Assembly (NCBI RefSeq): GCF_029227915.1
Contig: NC_079882.1
Coordinates: forward strand, 8,184,001-8,248,000
DNA length: 64,000 nt
From: Hydractinia symbiolongicarpus
Taxonomy: Eukaryota > Cnidaria > Hydrozoa > Anthoathecata > Hydractiniidae
Direction: 5' to 3'
In this document: piece after piece, positions 58,068-64,000 of the stretch
Layout: every line of letters begins with the position of its first letter
Numbering within the stretch: the stretch's first letter is position 1
Translations under genes and position numbers: made by a program
Notes under the pieces: generated by a model
Told to the model about the DNA's origin: nothing
The model's database searches: none
The model's input: only the letters and a program-made list of their open reading frames with translations

Positions 58068-58780
58068 TTTGTTTATGTTGTTGTGTCTCTTTAAAAGTTT
58101 TTCTGTGAGCTAAACAAGCTATTCAATGATTAAAAAGCGATTATGATATGGTTTATTTTACAAACCTGACTTTTGTATGTCATTGAAATAAAACATTTTT
58201 GTTAAAGACAATAGCTTTGCGCTGTGTTACACTTAGTTCTCAGGCGCTTGCTGTTCAATAAAAATAACAATAAAAATGTAAACAAAAATATTATGTCAAG
58301 AACAGGTGTATATAAAACAATAGATTTTTTGCGTTTTTTGTTATTCACGGCAATTTATTTGGTTAGCCAATTTCTTTTATCATAGATTTTAGGCGTGTAT
58401 GTTTTTGAGCATGTGCTCAGAGTCCAAAAATATACTTTAAAAGAACTCGCACGCATTCTCAGCGTCACCTAAGTGCTCAAATGTACATTTGAATAGGCGC
58501 TTGATCCATGTTAAGCATTGTTTAATTTATTTACTCTAAGTGAGAGGGCTTGTTTAAATGTCCTCTTTTGGAAGCTCTTTCGTATTTAGTAATTAATGAA
58601 AGAGCTTTTGCGCCGCAGTGTTACGATCAACAATGAAAGCGTTTAATTATTGCACGTGATGTTGTTTCAGAAGAACACTCGTTTGTTATTACTTTGGTAA
58701 CAGCTGATTTCTTAATACAATCTTAAATTGTTTTGTACATGGAATGCTTTTTATCTCATGAGTTAGAAGCATGCTTCCAA
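58068..58780. promoter_or_regulatory. Conserved upstream region of innexin copy 3
   Basis: Parallel to the region upstream of copy 2, with a deletion of about 50-150 bp after GACAATAGCTTTG and the same GTGTATATAAAACAAT string at about 58308. Beyond about 58475 it continues parallel to 53450-53860. Confidence 0.5.
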
Positions 58781-59752
58781 GTTTTTGACCTTGGGTTGAT
58801 ATCGAAAGTTTTGTTATGTTAGATTTGATTTTTGGCCCAACAAAATTGTCACCTGACATTCTAGTTGGAAATTTATGTCAAACGTTAGTAAACAGTGTGA
58901 TAAATATATTTAAGGCTATTAAATTTTAAATATGGACTTGAAAAAGGTCTAGCTGACGTACGTCAAGAACATCCAGGGGAACATTTGTTTTGTCGTAATA
59001 TAATCCTACTGGCATGTTTTTGCTAATTGTGCAGTTTTTTTAATCTTGTTACATTAGTGCTATCCCATGCAACGTTTGTATAATTTAAATAGCAGTGTAT
59101 AAAGGAAAAATATTAGCTTCTTAATCAGCTTATATTCAAAGCGAACTTTATATGAGATCCCTGAGCTTTTAGAAACCTTGATTTCAACTAATTTTACCAA
59201 GTTCTCTCCAAGTTAAATTTTCGTCTAGGGGAACTCCAAAAATTTTTATTGAATATTTTCTTTGTATGTTACACGATCAATACTAATCCAGGTAACTAAA
59301 AAGTGATGACATCTTTTTTACTAAGTTTAAGAAAAAAGGTATATCTACTTTTTGAAATGTTGAGAGATAATTAATTCGCTTTAAATCGAATAAAATGGAA
59401 TTTAAGACACTAGATGCTCTAAATATATCATTAATAAAAATAAAAAACAACAGTGGTCGTAAAATTAACCCTTGAAATGCATACTCCAAATGTTTTAACT
59501 TGTAGTTAGTATCTTCTCTTGCTGAACTGAATGATTACGTGATCAGTTGAATGACCTGCTTTAGAACCAAATTGCTTATTGTACAAAACATTGTCTTTGT
59601 TAAAGAAAGAATAAACTCTGTTGTACATGATTCTCTTTTAAATCTTCGAGAAGCAGGAGAGTATTGAGATTGGTCTGTAATTAGATACTTTATAAAGATC
59701 TGATGCTTTAAAGACTCAGATAACTTTAGGAACAGTGATTTAAGATAAATTA
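58780..59752 (-). pseudogene. LINE reverse-transcriptase remnant, part 1
   Basis: Parallel to 53860-54830, including FIFINDIFRASS-like residues at about 59400-59450. It is interrupted at 59753 by a TIR element, and the LINE sequence resumes at 61623. Confidence 0.65.
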
Positions 59753-61622
59753 GTTTCATACCGCGCAGGTCTGGGCGCTAGCGAAGCGCTTTATAGGGAC
59801 AAATTTTTGGCTTGTTTTCATTTGTCTCGATAGCCCAAATAATTTTCATGGTCAGTTTTTCACAACTATTCTGGTTAGTGCTGCGAAAAGAGGCAGAAAT
59901 GCAAAATCCTGCCTGATGTTTCTTCAACTAATTCTTTACTTTAACTGACGTTTTGCTTTTTAATAACACGTTTAAATGGTGTTGCTAACCCTCTTTGTGG
60001 TATATTGACATGGGTAAGATGTTGGAATTGAAGAAAACTTAAATTACTGACTTTTATAGAGGGGCAAGAAAAGACATATTGTTGATGTTGGTTTTAGGGG
60101 TTAGCTTCCTGAAGTTGCAAGCTACATATACCATACCTTTTGTGTTGTGAGGAATAAAGTAATGATTAAAAAGAAACACTATTCTATCATTATCAGTGCA
60201 CTTTGGCAAGAAGAAATAAAAATTACAGCTAGCTAGCTATAGAAAGACTGAAAGGAAGTTTTTTTTACAGTAAGCTATAGCCAGCTAGCTATATATGGAT
60301 CTGCATTTAATAAAGGATTTATTTGCAAAGTATAGCTAACTAGTTATATAAAAAAGAGCACAGATGAAATCAACTTAAAATAAAATACACACGTCAATGA
60401 TGTAATGCCTGGCTTTGACTTTTCGTTAGAAATTATTGTATATAAATATTACATAACTAGCTAAGAAGGGATATATATAATAGCATATTACACTGTATTA
60501 CTGTGTTCTTAAGTTTGGTAAAATGCAAGAATAAATTTAGGCAAGGTCCACTTTTACAATTTTGTGATAGCTATAGTAATTTTGGTACATTGACATAAGA
60601 AAAATTTGGCAACCGAAAATATATGACGAAAACAGTTAAAGTCACTAAATTTGTTTAAAAAGTTATTTTCCATTAAATTTGTTTATTCTAACCATAGTAT
60701 GTTATTATATATTTTGCAGCGGTTGAAACTTTGTACTTTACAGATTAAAATTATTCCAATGCAAAATTAAGGCGTAGCAATTTTTAAGGCTAAGTTGGTG
60801 TTTGAACTGCACTGTTAAGTTGAGTGATATTAGAAATGAGTTTTTATGATTCTATTTTTAGCATCCGGGCACTTACCCACCTATATATCTGATTACTGTA
60901 TGAATAAGGCTACGATATATATGAGTGACGCAGTGTGACCCCTAGCTAACAAAAACTACAACGAGACAGATACAGCCAGCTTTTTGACAATTTTTAATTT
61001 GATTTATAAAAAATGTAGGTAGCTCCGCCCTGGCTAGTTAAATAAAGTTTCTAGCAAACACAAAATAAGAAATTTTGGAATTGTTTTTTAATAGCTATTA
61101 TAGCTAGCTAGGTGTTTAATGAGCATGAAACTATTAGTTTAGAAAAAACCCATTGTTTTCTTTACTGTATTTAATGAGCTACATTATTTTGGCTGTACTA
61201 GTAGCTATATAAATCTTGAATGACATGCTAGCAATCCCTCTTTGATCAGCACTGTGATATTTTTAAGACAATATTAAAACTTGTGATGTAACTAACTACC
61301 AAAATAAGGTTTCTTTCTCTTTTGACTGCCAACTTTTCATGATGAGTGTACCCCACAACTTGAAGCAATTAAATTAATAACCAAGTTTAGGTCTTGAACC
61401 ATCATAATATACAATCTTATGTCAATACTGAGTATCCTTCCTTTAAATAATTGTAAAATCAATATATCGCACCAGTTTAAAAAGTAAAAATACAAAGGAA
61501 AAAGTGAATAATTCTCTTCGTACTGCATGTTTTTCTTAGCAAATGCCTTACGCTCTGCGGGGGATATAAAAATTCGTCCCTACAAGCGCTTCGCTAGTGC
61601 CCAGACCTGCGCGGTATGAAAC
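59753..61622. mobile_element. 1.87-kb TIR element nested in a LINE remnant
   Basis: The left end GTTTCATACCGCGCAGGTCT and the inverse right end are matched over about 50 bp (continuing GGGC, CTAGCGAAGCGCTT, TAGGGAC). The interior has no ORF with recognisable domains and is rich in AGCTAGCTA strings. Aligning the flanks with the other LINE copies shows LINE sequence on both sides, so this is an insertion and probably non-autonomous. No clear target-site duplication; superfamily unknown. Confidence 0.75.
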
Positions 61623-62050
61623 CCGTAGCAGTAGTAGTGGTGATTTTAGCTCATTGAAACAGCCCCTTATCACATTACTGCTGATTTGATCAAAACCAGA
61701 ACTTTCGTTAATTTGCAGAGAATGAATTGCTGCCTTTAATTTTTCTTCAAATAGCCCTTTGTTCTCCATTTTATCATCCTGGTATGATAAATACGATTTA
61801 AAAAAATTTTGCGCTGTGCCCTTTTTTTGATCACAAGGTTGACCCTACTAGTAAAGAAATTGTTAAATTATTCAGCTATCAAAGATGGTTTTACAATTTT
61901 ACAAGATTAATTCCAGTGTCTATTGGTTCCATTTTTCGTACTCCTTAACATTTCTCATATTTTACACGAACAAGCCAATATTTTTCTAATGAAACATATA
62001 TTTTCTGAAAAACGAAAAATTATGACGGCCAAAATATTAGGGGACAAAAT
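61623..62050 (-). pseudogene. LINE reverse-transcriptase remnant, part 2
   Basis: The minus-strand segment includes LKAAIHSLQINESSGFDQIS and VIRGCFNELKSPLL, the block before the reverse-transcriptase core of a non-LTR element. It continues the LINE copy broken at 59753. Confidence 0.7.
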
Positions 62051-62149
62051 TAAAAAAAACATTTTATGTTTTGAAAAAATGAAAGATTTTTTAAATTAAA
62101 AAAAAAACAAAAAAAAAACGAAAAAAAATGTGTCTTCGCATTATTTATA

Positions 62150-62640
62150 CACTAGTATTTAGCCCCGTGGAAAAATCCACTATAGATATTAAAGAAAAAA
62201 ACAACGAAATAGTGAGCGAAGTTAACCAAAAAATTTATTGTTCTTTTCGTCAAAACGTTTTGTTGTTAATTCCATTCAAGTGAGAATAAATAAAACCAAT
62301 ATGTTTTTCATATAACAGTAGACAACAGACACGTGCTTAAGAAGGGAATAATAAAAAGTAATTACCCGCGCCAAAGTTTTTTATGAGAACAATAAAATAA
62401 ATTAACCGTTTTAAAAAATTTTAAATCAATTTGAAAAAGCAAACAAAGACAGAATAAGAAGAAAGTATAGCAAAAGTAACATGTGCCATGGCTGTTTCTT
62501 TAGAAAAAACAACCTATCCACTTTGCCTGTTACAGACAGACAGGCAGACACACTTAGCGTATTATTATATAGACTAGCCCGGACACCCGGCTTAGAAACG
62601 CCGGGGTAATCCACAAGGCAAGGTGTGACCATGCGTTGAA
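62150..62640. repeat. Dispersed repeat family related to 32.63 kb
   Basis: CCCCGTGGAAAAATCCAC at about 62163 and a run of CAGACAGACAGGCAGAC at about 62533 resemble, inverted, the GTCTGTCTGTC plus CCCGTGGATTTTTCCACGGG pair at 32627-32730. A GC hairpin, CCGGACACCCGGC...GCCGGGG, follows at about 62579. Confidence 0.5.
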
Positions 62641-63569
62641 CACTCTGTGGAGCGCTTAATAAGAGCCGTAAACTGTGCCACACGATCAGGTGGGTTTTAG
62701 TACAGGTATAAAGTATGTTGTAAATCAAGTGAAGCGCATATACCATTATAGTGTTGCGACTATAACATATGTTTTTAAAAATAACTTTGCCGCAACGATA
62801 GCTGAAATGAAAATAGAGTTTACAAACCGTTGTTACCCTGCCATAGCAAAAACAATTGGTAAATATTATTTTATTTTGCGGAATAAGTTTGTGTGAAAGT
62901 TAAAAAATTAATCGTGGCACCGGAATGAGCTCTTAGTACTGTTAAACAGTGTTGCACACGCGTTAGGGATAATGCACTTTGAAAAAAACTTTCTCGCAGA
63001 CTCTGTTTAAATAAAAACACAAGAAGCAGTCCATTGCTAGCACCGGGCTGCGTGGTTAGTCCAGGTAAGCAGGCCTAATACCTTTTTTCAAAAAACTTTA
63101 TTGCAACTTCGGTTTAAATAAAAACAAAGGAAACAGCCTGTCGTTACACGTCCAGCTATAACAAGCTGTATCCTTGTTTTGAAACAGTCCTCAATGAAAT
63201 GTTGCGTTTTCACTGTTCGTTTTCATGTAAAGCATTTTAGACTTCGCATAGCTAAACGCGGCTAAACAGTATGCCTTACATTTCAGGTTATTGCATCATT
63301 CAGTACGTCCAATAAAATCCTACGTTTGCCTTTATTATGACGAAAAACTCATACAAGATTTTGAAACGGCATTATAGAAAGCACATTCATTACATTTACG
63401 GTCGATGCTAATCCTATATCGTCTTCCAATTCAAGGCAAACCTTCATGTAGTTCTAAAAGCTCCGTATTAAGAGATCTTTCGTCCCGTTTCCACTTACTG
63501 CCATCTCTCTCTCGGCAGACATTACCTCACTTTCCAATTCAATAGAAACCGAACCATTTCTGGACTTCC
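62641..63569. other. Intergenic, no gene recognised
   Basis: A 73-codon ORF at 62675-62896 has no signal peptide or domain. Nothing else is supported. Confidence 0.5.
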
Positions 63570-63990
63570 AACAGGGCGGATTAAGAAGCCTTTATATCAA
63601 ATTTCTCGTTGATGTCATCACTCCGAGTCCCAGATGTTATATCACTTTCTATTGATATATAAAGGAAGCAAATTCGAGGTTTTCAAGATCGTGGTGTCGA
63701 ATGGTATGTTCTCACAATTACTTAAGAATCGGATGCTATCTCACTTTTCATATAGTATAAACTAAACTATTCCAAGACTTTTAAGAGGGCAGCTTCAGAA
63801 GCCTTTTAATCACATTTCTGGTTAATGCCATCACTCCAGGCCCCACAATTACCGTTGATGTCATCACTTAAGAATCGGATGTTATCTCACCCTACATTTC
63901 AGTACGAACTGAAGAGAAGGCGGCTTCGGAATCCCTTTCATCACATTTCTGGTTATTGTCATCATTCCAGGCCCAAATGTTTCATTTTTT
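63570..63990 (+). repeat. Degenerate tandem repeat at window end
   Basis: The block GAAGCCTTTTAATCACATTTCTGG...CCATCACTCCAGGCCC occurs in related forms at about 63577, 63790 and 63921. A second sub-block, AAGAATCGGATG(C/T)TATCTCAC, occurs at about 63723 and 63870. Spacings are irregular (about 210 and 130 bp), and the array may continue beyond the window. Confidence 0.65.
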
Positions 63991-64000
63991 ATATAGGCGG

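Overview
This window looks like AT-rich nuclear DNA from a cnidarian, most likely a hydrozoan. Three innexin genes, GT-AG introns, a PHD-finger non-LTR retrotransposon, TTAA-flanked MITEs, a tRNA-derived SINE and several decayed transposons all point to an animal genome. No prokaryotic operons, ribosome binding sites or CRISPR arrays were seen. The species call is inference.

Left third (about 1.9-31.6 kb, plus strand): a cluster of five related loci encodes small secreted precursors built from interchangeable exons. The shared plan is a signal-peptide exon, a short acidic or charged exon and an Arg/Lys-rich exon that opens with a D-P-x-F motif, followed by a C-terminal domain. Internal introns are almost all phase 1, so the exons can be swapped, duplicated or skipped without breaking the frame. 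Two loci (22.85-26.71 and 28.57-31.61 kb) end in a pesticin/T4-type lysozyme-like domain with Glu, Thr and Asp at the expected spacing. In these two the cationic exon has become a long array of SSRRRF(V/I)-like and RRRSVL-like repeats. Two others (3.92-5.85 kb, and 1.89-2.41 kb, for which no first exon was found) end in a different, unidentified domain of about 90-100 residues. The fifth (14.75-17.99 kb) keeps only the N-terminal exons and is broken. My reading is a modular secreted cationic-plus-enzymatic defence or venom-type family; the function is untested. A full-length CR1/jockey-like LINE with a 16-bp target-site duplication sits inside the cluster (8.03-11.76 kb). A GC-rich 77-residue secreted-peptide ORF lies next to it.

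Middle (36.9-45 kb): a transposon island separates innexin copy 1 from copies 2 and 3. It holds a decayed tnp2/EnSpm-like transposase and a DNA element of about 3.8 kb with 34-bp inverted repeats. That element carries two open genes: a SAM-HTH-DDE integrase, and a three-exon SAM protein ending in a HECT-type C-lobe with its cysteine. A 30-bp/21-bp tandem array abuts its right terminus.

Right half (33.6-36.9, 50.2-53.5 and 56.2-58.5 kb, minus strand): three two-exon innexin paralogues lie in a repeated block that also carries the same LINE remnant. The proteins are nearly identical except for two patches in the first extracellular loop. The remainder is intergenic or repeat DNA, including a perfect 62-bp palindrome, MITEs and a TIR element of about 1.9 kb nested in a LINE copy.
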